Position numbers and translations under genes: made by a program | Shown: positions 6,863 through 13,771 of the stretch, piece after piece | Layout: each line of letters begins with the position of its first letter | Position numbering within the stretch: the stretch's first letter is position 1 | Assembly: GCA_000992345.1 (NCBI GenBank) | Contig: LBUA01000006.1 | Span: 1-32,090 of the forward strand | Direction of reading: 5' to 3' | Length of the DNA: 32,090 nucleotides | DNA from: Parcubacteria group bacterium GW2011_GWD2_38_12 | Lineage (GTDB): Bacteria > Patescibacteriota > Minisyncoccia > GWC2-36-17 | The notes under the pieces: model-generated | What the model was told of the DNA's origin: nothing | Seen by the model: the letters and a program-made list of their open reading frames with translations, nothing else | The model's database searches: none

Positions 6863-7462
6863 ATGAATAAAAAGCGTCTTTTTGTCGCAATCAATTTACC
6901 CGAAAAAATAAATCAGAAAATAGATGACGTGGCGCGTGATCTGACGGCGGCTGTGGGGGGTGAGGATTTAAGATGGATTTCCGCGGAGAATTGGCATTTG
7001 ACTATTTCCTTTTTGGGTTTACAGCCAGACGAGGCGATAGATAAAATTTTAAGATCAATAAAAGAGGTTGCCGAAGAATTTGAATGTCCGGAAATTGAAT
7101 TTGAAAAAATAATTTTGGCTCCAACCGGAAAAAAACCGCGCATGGTTTGGTTGGCAGGATCAAAAGAATCATCAGAAATTATCAGTCACATTAAAGATAG
7201 ATTGGAAAATTCGTTGATTGACGAAGGCGTAAGATTCAGGCAGGAACTTCGCGCGTATAACATGCATATCAATCTGGCTCGATTCCGCAATCTTGATGAG
7301 CAGATACTTGGCGCGCTGAAAACTGGAATTGATAAATTGAAAATTGAAAGCACAATTAGATTTAAAGCCCAGAGTATTGATTTAATGGAATCGGAATCAG
7401 GGCATTCTGGGGTAGGATATACTATTTTATCAAGCGCGTTGTTTGGACGCGGTCAACAATAA
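6863..7462 (+). CDS. thpR: RNA 2',3'-cyclic phosphodiesterase (2H family, ThpR/LigT)
   Basis: 199 residues, normal family length. The start (KKRLFVAINLPEKINQKI) is typical of ThpR. The first catalytic motif is intact, WHLTISFLG (H45-x-T47). The second is AYNMHINLARF, so H135 is present but the expected Thr/Ser at 137 is Asn, which may weaken activity. The enzyme hydrolyses RNA 2',3'-cyclic phosphates to 2'-phosphates and can ligate tRNA half molecules in vitro; the physiological role is unsettled. ATG at 6863 is 9 bp after the SemiSWEET gene, suggesting a shared transcript. Confidence 0.9.
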   Translation: MNKKRLFVAINLPEKINQKIDDVARDLTAAVGGEDLRWISAENWHLTISFLGLQPDEAIDKILRSIKEVAEEFECPEIEFEKIILAPTGKKPRMVWLAGSKESSEIISHIKDRLENSLIDEGVRFRQELRAYNMHINLARFRNLDEQILGALKTGIDKLKIESTIRFKAQSIDLMESESGHSGVGYTILSSALFGRGQQ

Positions 7463-7568
7463 GGAAGAGCCGATGCAAATTACACCCCTATTTATGTAAG
7501 AAGAAAAATCTGTTAAAATAGTAATAAATACAATCCCCCGATAACTCCAATAATTTTCATTATAAATT

Positions 7569-9020
7569 ATGAAGAGAATTTCATTGATTTACAAATTAGT
7601 CCTGTTTTTTTCCGTCATTATTTTTATAATTATATCTTTTGTTGTGGTTTATTCTTTCATTGAATCTAAGGATGTTTTAGAGAATCAGATAAAACGCGAT
7701 TTAACGGCGATTGCCGAAGGAACCGAGGGTCAGATACTTATATTTTTTGAAAAAATAAAGGCACAATCCGCTGATTGGTCCTCTGATGGATTTATTCGTC
7801 AACAAACAGAAGAGCTGGCAAGAACCGGCAATCAGGATTTTGCCAGAGCAATCCGGAGGCATCTTTTAAAAAATAAAGTATCTCTCGATCCATTGGTGGT
7901 TGTTGCGGATATTTTAAATACCGACATGAAGACGATAGCGTCGTCCGACGAGAAGCGTGTTGGCGTTGAAGAACAGGAACACAAAGAAGGCAAAAGTAAA
8001 GAGGAATTGATGGCGTTAAAATACGGCGAGACGATGATTTCTCAGATTATGATAGAGCAGGAAAGCGAAATAGCCGGCGGCATTCATCCTGAATATCCGG
8101 TTTTCCATTCTTTAACTCCAATTAAATCAGCTGACAATGAAACGACGGTTGGCTTTTTACTCTTGCATTTCTCCGCTGATAGCATAAATAAAATAGTGGG
8201 GGGCTCTTTTCAGATAGATTTGGGCGCTTTATCCGGTCAGGAGTTCATTTTAAATCAAAAAACCGCAGAGATGTTTTTAGTTAATAAAAATGGATTTATG
8301 ATTACTCCATCCCGATTTATCAAGGACTCAGTTTTAAATAAAAAAATTGATAATCCGGCAACGCAAGCGTGTTTCAATGACAGGAGGGAATATAATGGCG
8401 ATTATGTCGGCTATCTTGGTGGGGAAGTCCAAGTCGCCTCTATGTGCTTGGTTGATTACGATGTTGTTTTATTGACGGAAATCGGGACTGATGAAATTTT
8501 TGCTCCGCTGGTCAAAGAAAGGAACAACACTATATTAGTAGCTGTTTTATTATGGATTGTGAGCATTATTGTCATCCTTCTGTTTGGGCGGATTTTTTTA
8601 AGGAATATTTTGAAAATTAATGATACAGCAAATAAAGTTAAGGAGGGAAATTTCAGCGTAAGAACGCGCATTGAATCAAGAGATGAGGTTGGAGATTTAG
8701 CTCAAACTTTTAATTCAATGCTTGATAATATTGAGCATTCGCAAATAGAGCTCAATGAATTTAATGAAAAAATTAAAAAATCATCTCAGGAATTAGAAAA
8801 ATTGAATTTATCGTTGGAGGGGAAAATAAAAGAACGCACAAAAGAATTGGAGGAAATTAGGGCGACATTGGAATTACGGGTACATGAAAAAACAATAGAG
8901 CTTCAAGAACGGATTAATGAACTTGAGAGATTCAAAAAATTGACAATAGGAAGAGAGTTGCGGATGGTTGAACTAAAAGAAGAGATGGAGAGCTTGAAAA
9001 GGAAAACAGGGGGGGGTTAG
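7569..9020 (+). CDS. Cache-HAMP membrane sensor without output domain
   Basis: 483 residues. Helix 1 (about 8-29) and helix 2 (about 325-346) enclose a roughly 300-residue extracytoplasmic region that looks like a double Cache sensor. A HAMP domain follows (about 347-398, with SRDEVGDLAQTFNSML), then a charged coiled coil to the C-terminus (GKIKERTKELEEIRATLELRVHEKTIEL...). No HisKA, ATPase, GGDEF or MCP domain is present. The coiled coil is the kind that normally feeds a kinase, so it may signal to a separate partner or be truncated. The gene ends in a run of eight G; one extra G would extend it by about 17 residues. A possible promoter is TAAAAT near 7518, with a weak -35. Confidence 0.82.
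   Translation: MKRISLIYKLVLFFSVIIFIIISFVVVYSFIESKDVLENQIKRDLTAIAEGTEGQILIFFEKIKAQSADWSSDGFIRQQTEELARTGNQDFARAIRRHLLKNKVSLDPLVVVADILNTDMKTIASSDEKRVGVEEQEHKEGKSKEELMALKYGETMISQIMIEQESEIAGGIHPEYPVFHSLTPIKSADNETTVGFLLLHFSADSINKIVGGSFQIDLGALSGQEFILNQKTAEMFLVNKNGFMITPSRFIKDSVLNKKIDNPATQACFNDRREYNGDYVGYLGGEVQVASMCLVDYDVVLLTEIGTDEIFAPLVKERNNTILVAVLLWIVSIIVILLFGRIFLRNILKINDTANKVKEGNFSVRTRIESRDEVGDLAQTFNSMLDNIEHSQIELNEFNEKIKKSSQELEKLNLSLEGKIKERTKELEEIRATLELRVHEKTIELQERINELERFKKLTIGRELRMVELKEEMESLKRKTGGG
9009..9016 (+). repeat. Poly-G tract (8 G) at the sensor stop codon
   Basis: Eight consecutive G precede TTAG. In the present frame translation stops at once; a one-base gain opens about 17 more codons. 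This is a possible slippage site, or a sequencing artefact. Confidence 0.6.
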
Positions 9021-9073
9021 ATGAAAATAAAGAAGATAAATGGTCCAAATTTAAATTTTATTAGTGAAGAATT

Positions 9074-9322
9074 TTAATTATTAATTAACCTCTTTCTTTT
9101 AAATGCAATTCCAGAAGAACTTTTTAAATATTTTTCAAATTCTTCAGCTTGTTTTTTAATGGGGAATGCGCAAAACCAAATAATTTTCCACGGTCTAAAT
9201 TTGCTCGTATGCTTATTAGACCCTTCGTTATGGGATTTTATTCTCTGTTTTAAATTTTCTGTTGAGCCCGTATATATTTGTTTTGGGAGCCCGATGCTTC
9301 TTAGAATATAAACAAAATACAT
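9074..9322 (-). CDS. Second small GIY-YIG nuclease
   Basis: 82 residues starting MYFVYILRSIGLPKQIYTGST, so the GIY-YIG pair is Y-V-Y-I and I-Y-T-G. The Arg helix is NLKQRIKSHNEG and the Glu is in KQAEEFEKYLKSSSG, with a basic tail. ATG at 9322 is chosen because the domain begins there. The same frame stays open upstream to 9409, but that extension is translated hairpin sequence (9378-9432) and looks artificial. It lies 110 bp downstream of tRNA-Gly on the same strand. It is not a close copy of the nuclease at 5830, so two independent GIY-YIG genes sit beside tRNA genes in this window. Confidence 0.85.
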   Translation of the reverse strand: MYFVYILRSIGLPKQIYTGSTENLKQRIKSHNEGSNKHTSKFRPWKIIWFCAFPIKKQAEEFEKYLKSSSGIAFKRKRLINN

Positions 9323-9377
9323 AAAAATAGGCGTAGCCATTCGAAGCCTGCCGCGATATTCAAATAAGATTTTAATA

Positions 9378-9432
9378 GTCCTTCTTCGCATTAAGCTACG
9401 AAGGACCATTCTTCTCCTGCGGCGAAGAATGG
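9378..9432. repeat. Two abutting hairpins after tRNA-Gly
   Basis: GTCCTTC (9378-9384)/GAAGGAC (9400-9406) and CCATTCTTC (9406-9414)/GAAGAATGG (9424-9432) share one base. The second stops exactly at the tRNA 3' end. They may process or terminate the tRNA transcript; there is no strong U-tract. Confidence 0.7.
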
Positions 9433-9504
9433 AGCGGACGAGGGGAATCGAACCCCTGTTATTAGGTTGGAAACCTAAAGTAATAGCCGCTATACGACGT
9501 CCGC
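9433..9504 (-). tRNA. tRNA-Gly (anticodon TCC)
   Basis: A 72-nt cloverleaf read on the minus strand: acceptor GCGGACG/CGTCCGC, a short D-stem GTA/TAC, anticodon stem TTAGG/CCTAA with loop TTTCCAA, T-arm AGGGG-TTCGATT-CCCCT and discriminator T. CCA is not encoded. Confidence 0.93.
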
Positions 9505-9522
9505 GTTTATAAATAGTAATTT

Positions 9523-9678
9523 AAACTTGTTCTAGCGCACTGTCAATCCACCCTATTATTTTCTGTGCAATTTTACGCCAAATTCCGGGTTGCCATTGTT
9601 TGTGATTGTTATATGCGCAGTGCCATATGGTAGTTTTCTTTTTTTGAGCAGATTTATTTAGCCGTCTATCAATTTAAG
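9523..9678 (-). pseudogene. Relict open frame with no start codon
   Basis: On the minus strand a stop-free stretch of about 50 codons reads RRLNKSAQKKKTTIWHCAY...WRKIAQKIIGWIDSALEQV and ends in TAA at 9523. It has no ATG/GTG/TTG start. The PAP2 gene's stop is followed by a further open run (ISRLSNLEKLKLID) one frame away. It has a protein-like composition but I do not recognise the family. It may be a decayed gene. The remainder of 9505-9705 shows nothing else. Confidence 0.35.
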
Positions 9679-9705
9679 TTTTTCTAAATTGCTTAAGCGA
9701 GATAT

Positions 9706-10365
9706 TTAATAATTTATTTTTTTAATAATAGAAATAATAATCCAAAGCCATACTCCTCCCAAGATATAGCTTGCGATGACATCACTTGGCCAATGGGCGC
9801 CAAGATAGATTCTGGCGAATCCGGCAAGTAAAATTATAATTCCGCAAATCAAGATTAAGACATTGCGCCAAATTTTATTTTTTATATTTTTGTAAAAGAA
9901 ATAAATCAAAAATCCGTAAAAAGATATGGCCGCTGTGGTATGGCCAGAGGGGAAACTGGCAGTGCTTTCGTGGACTAGATTTATGAATTCCGGCGGTCTA
10001 TGCCTATTGACGGCATTTTTTAGCACGAAAGAAACAATTTCCGCAATCCCGATTGATAGCGCGATGCCGATGGAATAAGTGTAGTGCTTTTTCAGGAAAA
10101 GTAGCGCAACTGCGGCTATGGTCAGGAAAATCATTAATTTTGTATCGCCAAGGTCAGTGAAGATATTGAGCGCCTTGGTCAAAGAATCAGTTCTTAGGCC
10201 AATAATGAGATTTTGAACGATCACGTCGAGTTTCACTAAATATTTTATTTCCGACGTCAGTTTGGCGGTGATGGCAAATACGGCCACAAACAGAAAATAG
10301 CCTAAAAAAGCGATGAAAAAATATTTATCAAAAAATTTTCTCAGAATTTCCAATTGTTTTTGCAT
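9706..10365 (-). CDS. PAP2-superfamily membrane phosphatase
   Basis: 219 residues with about six membrane helices. All three PAP2 signature blocks are present: KNAVNRHRPPE (K-x6-RP), ASFPSGHTTAA (PSGH) and ARIYLGAHWPSDV (SR-x5-H-x3-D, with the leading Ser replaced by Ala). Such enzymes remove phosphate from lipid phosphates such as undecaprenyl pyrophosphate or phosphatidate at the membrane surface. An UppP-like role in cell-wall carrier recycling is plausible but not proven. ATG at 10365 has no SD. It is divergent from the NADH dehydrogenase gene. Confidence 0.9.
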   Translation of the reverse strand: MQKQLEILRKFFDKYFFIAFLGYFLFVAVFAITAKLTSEIKYLVKLDVIVQNLIIGLRTDSLTKALNIFTDLGDTKLMIFLTIAAVALLFLKKHYTYSIGIALSIGIAEIVSFVLKNAVNRHRPPEFINLVHESTASFPSGHTTAAISFYGFLIYFFYKNIKNKIWRNVLILICGIIILLAGFARIYLGAHWPSDVIASYILGGVWLWIIISIIKKINY

Positions 10366-10384
10366 TAAAATTATGATAACATAA

Positions 10385-10505
10385 ATTATGAAATTTTATA
10401 ATTTTTTAAGTTTAAATTTTTAAATAGTGCCTTATTTTTTAATGTTTTAAACATTTAGCCATTCAAAATTATTTAAAAATTAAAAATTTGAAATTAAAAA
10501 TTCAC
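10385..10505. repeat. AT-rich imperfect palindrome upstream of NDH-2, ending in a heptamer array
   Basis: A core TTTTTAATG ... CATTCAAAATT hairpin is flanked by A/T-rich arms. Bases 10475-10502 are four heptamers (aaaaatt, aaaaatt, tgaaatt, aaaaatt). Related palindromes precede the next two genes (11767-11850 and 12272-12345). Promoters for PAP2 and NDH-2 must lie in this gap, but none is clear. Confidence 0.55.
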
Positions 10506-10514
10506 CAATAAACT

Positions 10515-11759
10515 ATGTCTAAAGTATTGATTCTTGGCGCGGGATTCGGGGGCGTGCGGTGCGCTTTGGATTTAGAAAAAAATTCAAAAGATTTAGAGAT
10601 TATCATTGTAGATAAAAATAATTATCATACTTTTCAGCCGGCTCTTTATGAGGTGGCTAGCGCTTTTTACATCGGCGATAATTTCCGAGAGCAGAGATTT
10701 AATTTCCAAAAGATAAAAAGAAGCGCCGCGGTGCCATTTGGAGAAATTTTCCAAAATAGAAATATCAAATTTATGCAGGCAGAGGTCAAGAGTGTTGATG
10801 TTAACGCAAAGAGCGTATCTTTTACATCCGGAGAAGTGATGAATTTTGATTATCTTGTGCTTGCTTTGGGGTCTGAGACAAATTATTTCGGCATTCCGCA
10901 TTTGGCGGAAAAATCTTATCCATTAAAGTCGGTTGAAGATGCTTTGAATATTAAAAGCGCTATTGACGAGCTTTTTTATAATGCTAAGCCGGACGAGCTA
11001 ATAAAGATAGTAATCGGTGGCGGAGGTGTGGCGGGATCCGAGCTTGCGGCGGAACTTGCGGGTGATATCAAAAAATTAGCGAAAAAACACAAACATTTAA
11101 AAAATAAGGCAATACTTACGATAATCGAGGCGTCACCCAATGTTTTGGGCAGGGCTGCGCCATGGATTATCAATATCGCGCAAAAAAGATTGGATGATTT
11201 GGGAATAAAGGTGCTTATTTCTAAAAAGATTATAGATGTTATTGATCACGAAGTTTTATTTGAAGGAGGAGAGAAGGTGCCTTTTGATGTTTTGATTTGG
11301 ACAGCGGGCATTAAGGCAAATAGCATTCTAACCCAAATAGCAGGTCTTGAAATGGATAAAACTTGCAAGGCGGTTGTGGATATGTCTTTACAGGCGCATC
11401 CGCACTCCAATGTTTTTGCAATCGGTGATAATACCTGGTGCTTTGATCCAGAATCACAAATGGCGGCTCCAGCGATGGTTCAAACAGCGATTAATCAAGG
11501 CGCGCTTGCGGCAAAAAATATCTTAAATCTAATTGCCGGCAGGCCATTGGAAAAATATAAGCACAAAGGCGTAAGGTTTATAATCCCTCTTGGCAAAAAA
11601 TTCGGAATTGCCGATCTTGGGAAAGTTCATTTGGTGGGATTTATGGCCTGGTGCTTAAAACAATTGACATTTCTGCAGTATTTTGCGACCATTTTACCGA
11701 AATTCAAAGCTATCAGATTTTGGTGCAAAGAGCAGAATGTATTTAGGAAGAATGATTAA
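10515..11759 (+). CDS. ndh: Type II NADH dehydrogenase-like FAD/NAD(P) oxidoreductase
   Basis: 414 residues with two Rossmann folds: an FAD-binding GAGFGGVRCALDLE (8-21) and an NADH-binding VIGGGGVAGSELAAELAG near residue 168. The second FAD motif NVFAIGDN is near residue 303. PIDLIVWTAG-like spacing is kept as PFDVLIWTAGIKAN. The C-terminal amphipathic region (FMAWCLKQLTFLQYFATILPKFKAIRFW) would hold it to the membrane. The enzyme passes electrons from NADH to quinone without pumping protons. The rest of a respiratory chain is not seen here, so it may simply regenerate NAD+, or reoxidise a quinone shared with the downstream VKOR gene (inference). Confidence 0.9.
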   Translation: MSKVLILGAGFGGVRCALDLEKNSKDLEIIIVDKNNYHTFQPALYEVASAFYIGDNFREQRFNFQKIKRSAAVPFGEIFQNRNIKFMQAEVKSVDVNAKSVSFTSGEVMNFDYLVLALGSETNYFGIPHLAEKSYPLKSVEDALNIKSAIDELFYNAKPDELIKIVIGGGGVAGSELAAELAGDIKKLAKKHKHLKNKAILTIIEASPNVLGRAAPWIINIAQKRLDDLGIKVLISKKIIDVIDHEVLFEGGEKVPFDVLIWTAGIKANSILTQIAGLEMDKTCKAVVDMSLQAHPHSNVFAIGDNTWCFDPESQMAAPAMVQTAINQGALAAKNILNLIAGRPLEKYKHKGVRFIIPLGKKFGIADLGKVHLVGFMAWCLKQLTFLQYFATILPKFKAIRFWCKEQNVFRKND

Positions 11760-11766
11760 TAAAAGT

Positions 11767-11850
11767 TTTAATTTTAAAATAAATTCTAATTTTTAATGTT
11801 TTAAAATTTAATCATTGAAAATTATTTTAAAATTATAAAATTAAAAATTA
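11767..11850. repeat. AT-rich imperfect palindrome upstream of the thioredoxin-like gene
   Basis: The arms pair imperfectly over about 33 bases around the core AATG-(14 nt)-CATT. It is clearly similar to the element upstream of NDH-2 and more weakly to the one upstream of VKOR. Confidence 0.6.
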
Positions 11851-11870
11851 CAAAATTGGTTATATAAATT

Positions 11871-12275
11871 ATGTTCAATAAAGTTATCATTATTTCAGTT
11901 TGGGTAGCTATTGGCATTGCGATTATATGGATCGCGGGATTTGTTATTATGAAAAAAAATAACGAATCACCCATTGCCAACATCTCTAGTCCGTTGGATT
12001 CTTTTGCGCAATGCTTATCTGATAAAAACGTTAAGATGTATGGTGCCGATTGGTGTTCTCATTGTCAGAATCAGAAAAAGCTTTTCGGTACATCATTTAA
12101 ATTCATCAATTATATTGAATGCGCTGACCCGTCAAATTCCAGAAAACAAATGCAAGCCTGTACCGATGCGGATATTTCCGGATATCCGACGTGGATTTTT
12201 TCCGATAACCAAAGAATTGAAGGTGAAGTCACATTTGATCGTCTGGCGGAAAAGACGGGATGCAGGTATAAATAA
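11871..12275 (+). CDS. Membrane-anchored thioredoxin-like protein (DsbA-like partner of VKOR)
   Basis: 134 residues with an N-terminal membrane anchor (5-27) and a short thioredoxin fold outside the membrane. The redox motif is GADWCSHCQNQKK (C62, C65) and the cis-Pro loop is SGYPTWIF (P106). Further cysteines (48, 84, 97, 131) may form structural disulfides. Next to a VKOR gene, the likely role is to oxidise secreted protein thiols and be re-oxidised by VKOR, as DsbA and DsbB do. Soluble thioredoxin-like fragments of VKOR fusions have the same WCxHC pattern. An AT-rich palindrome precedes it. Confidence 0.87.
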   Translation: MFNKVIIISVWVAIGIAIIWIAGFVIMKKNNESPIANISSPLDSFAQCLSDKNVKMYGADWCSHCQNQKKLFGTSFKFINYIECADPSNSRKQMQACTDADISGYPTWIFSDNQRIEGEVTFDRLAEKTGCRYK

Positions 12276-12345
12276 TTTTATAATTTTAAATCTAAATTTT
12301 TAGTGTTTTAGAATTAAGACATTAAAAATTTTATTCAGAATAATT
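12272..12345. repeat. AT-rich imperfect palindrome upstream of VKOR
   Basis: Contains TTTTTAGTG ... CATTAAAAATT, resembling the elements at 10385-10505 and 11767-11850. It starts right at the thioredoxin-like stop codon. Confidence 0.5.
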
Positions 12346-12357
12346 AGAACAATTCTA

Positions 12358-12795
12358 ATGTCCAAAGAAAAAGTATTAAAACTAATAAAAATATTGTCGT
12401 TCATAGGCATTATTGTCGCCAGCTACTCTTTATATGAGTATTATTTTGGAGCCCCCTCTGATTTTTGCAATATAAACGAAGCATTTAATTGTTATCAAGT
12501 AGCGAAAAGCGGATACTCGGATATTTTAGGAGTTCCAATCGCGCTATTTGGCATGATTGGATTTGGGCTGATATTTACCTGCGCCGCCTGGAATAGAGAG
12601 GGTAAAAACATGCATAAATTCTTATTGCCATTGACCTTACTGTCACTGCTCTCGGTTTTTTATTTTATATATTTAAGCGCATTTGTTATTCACGTTTGGT
12701 GTCCTGCATGTATTGTGTCATGGATTATAATAGTGACATTGTTTATATTGTCTGTATTGTTGGGAAAACGAGGCAACACAACAGTTAACAGTTAA
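12358..12795 (+). CDS. Vitamin K epoxide reductase (VKOR) family disulfide oxidase
   Basis: 145 residues with four or five membrane helices. The loop cysteines C37 and C45 (DFCNINEAFNCYQVAKSGYSDILGVP), a conserved Ser near 54 and the active-site CPAC (C115, C118) in HVWCPACIVSW match bacterial VKOR. It would pass electrons from the thioredoxin-like partner encoded just upstream to a quinone. The last residues, TTVNS, and the stop codon are encoded by a heptamer array that continues past the gene, so the natural C-terminus may have been altered by the repeat. Confidence 0.92.
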   Translation: MSKEKVLKLIKILSFIGIIVASYSLYEYYFGAPSDFCNINEAFNCYQVAKSGYSDILGVPIALFGMIGFGLIFTCAAWNREGKNMHKFLLPLTLLSLLSVFYFIYLSAFVIHVWCPACIVSWIIIVTLFILSVLLGKRGNTTVNS

Positions 12796-12843
12796 CAGTT
12801 AACAGTTAACAAATAATGAATTCAGTTAAAAGTTAAATGTTAA
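12782..12843. repeat. Heptamer array (cagttaa) between VKOR and parB
   Basis: Four perfect cagttaa copies (12782-12809) are followed, after a 13-bp break, by cagttaa, aagttaa and atgttaa (12823-12843). It supplies the VKOR stop codon and ends next to a hairpin at the parB start. Confidence 0.88.
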
Positions 12844-12846
12844 GTG

Positions 12847-12860
12847 TTCGCGTAAGCGAA
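12847..12860. repeat. Hairpin covering the parB start
   Basis: TTCGC (12847-12851) and GCGAA (12856-12860) flank a GTAA loop. The last base is the A of the parB ATG, so this short stem replaces any SD and could hinder initiation. Confidence 0.6.
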
Positions 12861-13771
12861 TGAAGTATCACGGTTTAGGAAGGGGCCTTGGAGCTCTAAT
12901 TTCCAAAAAAGATAATTCAACGAACGAAGTTTTTCGGGATAATTTTTCCGATGCGAAAAATGGCGATGCTGTTTTTTATATTGAAATAGAGAAAATCAAT
13001 CCCAATCCGGAGCAACCCAGAAAAGAATTTAATGAAGATCAGCTCAGGAATTTATCCGATTCCATCCGCGAACATGGAATTCTGCAGCCGCTAGTCGTGT
13101 CTAAGCTGGAAAAAATAAGTTCAAGTGGCATTGAAGTCAGTTATCAATTGATTGCCGGCGAGCGCCGTTTGCGGGCTGCGAAATTATCTGGACTTTTTCA
13201 GGTCCCCGTGATCATCAGAAAAACAACGCCAAAAGAAAATTTGGAACTGGCTATAATTGAAAATGTCCAAAGGAGCGATTTGAATGCGATTGAAAGAGCC
13301 GTAGCATATCAGAAGTTGATAGAGGAATATAATCTGACTCAACAAGAAGTGGCGGCTCGCGTTGGGAAAAGCCGTGAAGCAGTAGCGAATTTATTGCGTC
13401 TTTTGAATCTATCCCAAGAAATTAAAGATGCGATTTCCAGCGGGAAAATTAATGAAGGCCATGCGCGCGCAATTTTAATGGTCAAAGACCAAAGGGGTCA
13501 GATGGATTTGTTTTATAGGATTTTAAATATGGGACTCAATGTACGCGAAGTGGAAAATATCGCAAGAACAGCCTTGGCGAGAGTGAAAAAAATTATTGAA
13601 ATTGATCCTAATATGAAATTTATGGTTTCCCAGATTGAAGACGCCGTGGGCGCGAAAGTCTCGGTTCAGCCAAGAGCTAAGGGAGGAAGGATAATAATTG
13701 AATATTATCAGTCAAGCGACCTGGAAAATATCGTCAATAAAATTTACAAAAATATAAACTCGGAAATTTAA
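12860..13771 (+). CDS. parB: Chromosome partitioning protein ParB/Spo0J
   Basis: 303 residues. The N-terminus KYHGLGRGLGALIS is the ParA-stimulating motif typical of chromosomal ParB. The ParB/Srx CTPase domain follows (IEIEKINPNPEQPRKEF..., LIAGERRLRAAKLSG, IIENVQRSDLNAIERA), then a helix-turn-helix (LTQQEVAARVGKSREAVANLLRLLNL) and a C-terminal dimerisation region. It would bind parS and load onto the chromosome as a CTP-dependent clamp. No parA is adjacent and I found no parS by eye. Its stop overlaps the convergent relA/spoT stop by 4 bp. Confidence 0.95.
   Translation: MKYHGLGRGLGALISKKDNSTNEVFRDNFSDAKNGDAVFYIEIEKINPNPEQPRKEFNEDQLRNLSDSIREHGILQPLVVSKLEKISSSGIEVSYQLIAGERRLRAAKLSGLFQVPVIIRKTTPKENLELAIIENVQRSDLNAIERAVAYQKLIEEYNLTQQEVAARVGKSREAVANLLRLLNLSQEIKDAISSGKINEGHARAILMVKDQRGQMDLFYRILNMGLNVREVENIARTALARVKKIIEIDPNMKFMVSQIEDAVGAKVSVQPRAKGGRIIIEYYQSSDLENIVNKIYKNINSEI

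Noticed and set aside
9021-9077. An 18-codon frame starting MKIKKINGPNLNF, close to the N-terminus of type II dehydroquinase (AroQ, 'INGPNLN').
   Set aside because: It stops after 18 codons, no other shikimate sequence is near, and part of it is the alternative frame after the poly-G run. A chance match is likeliest.
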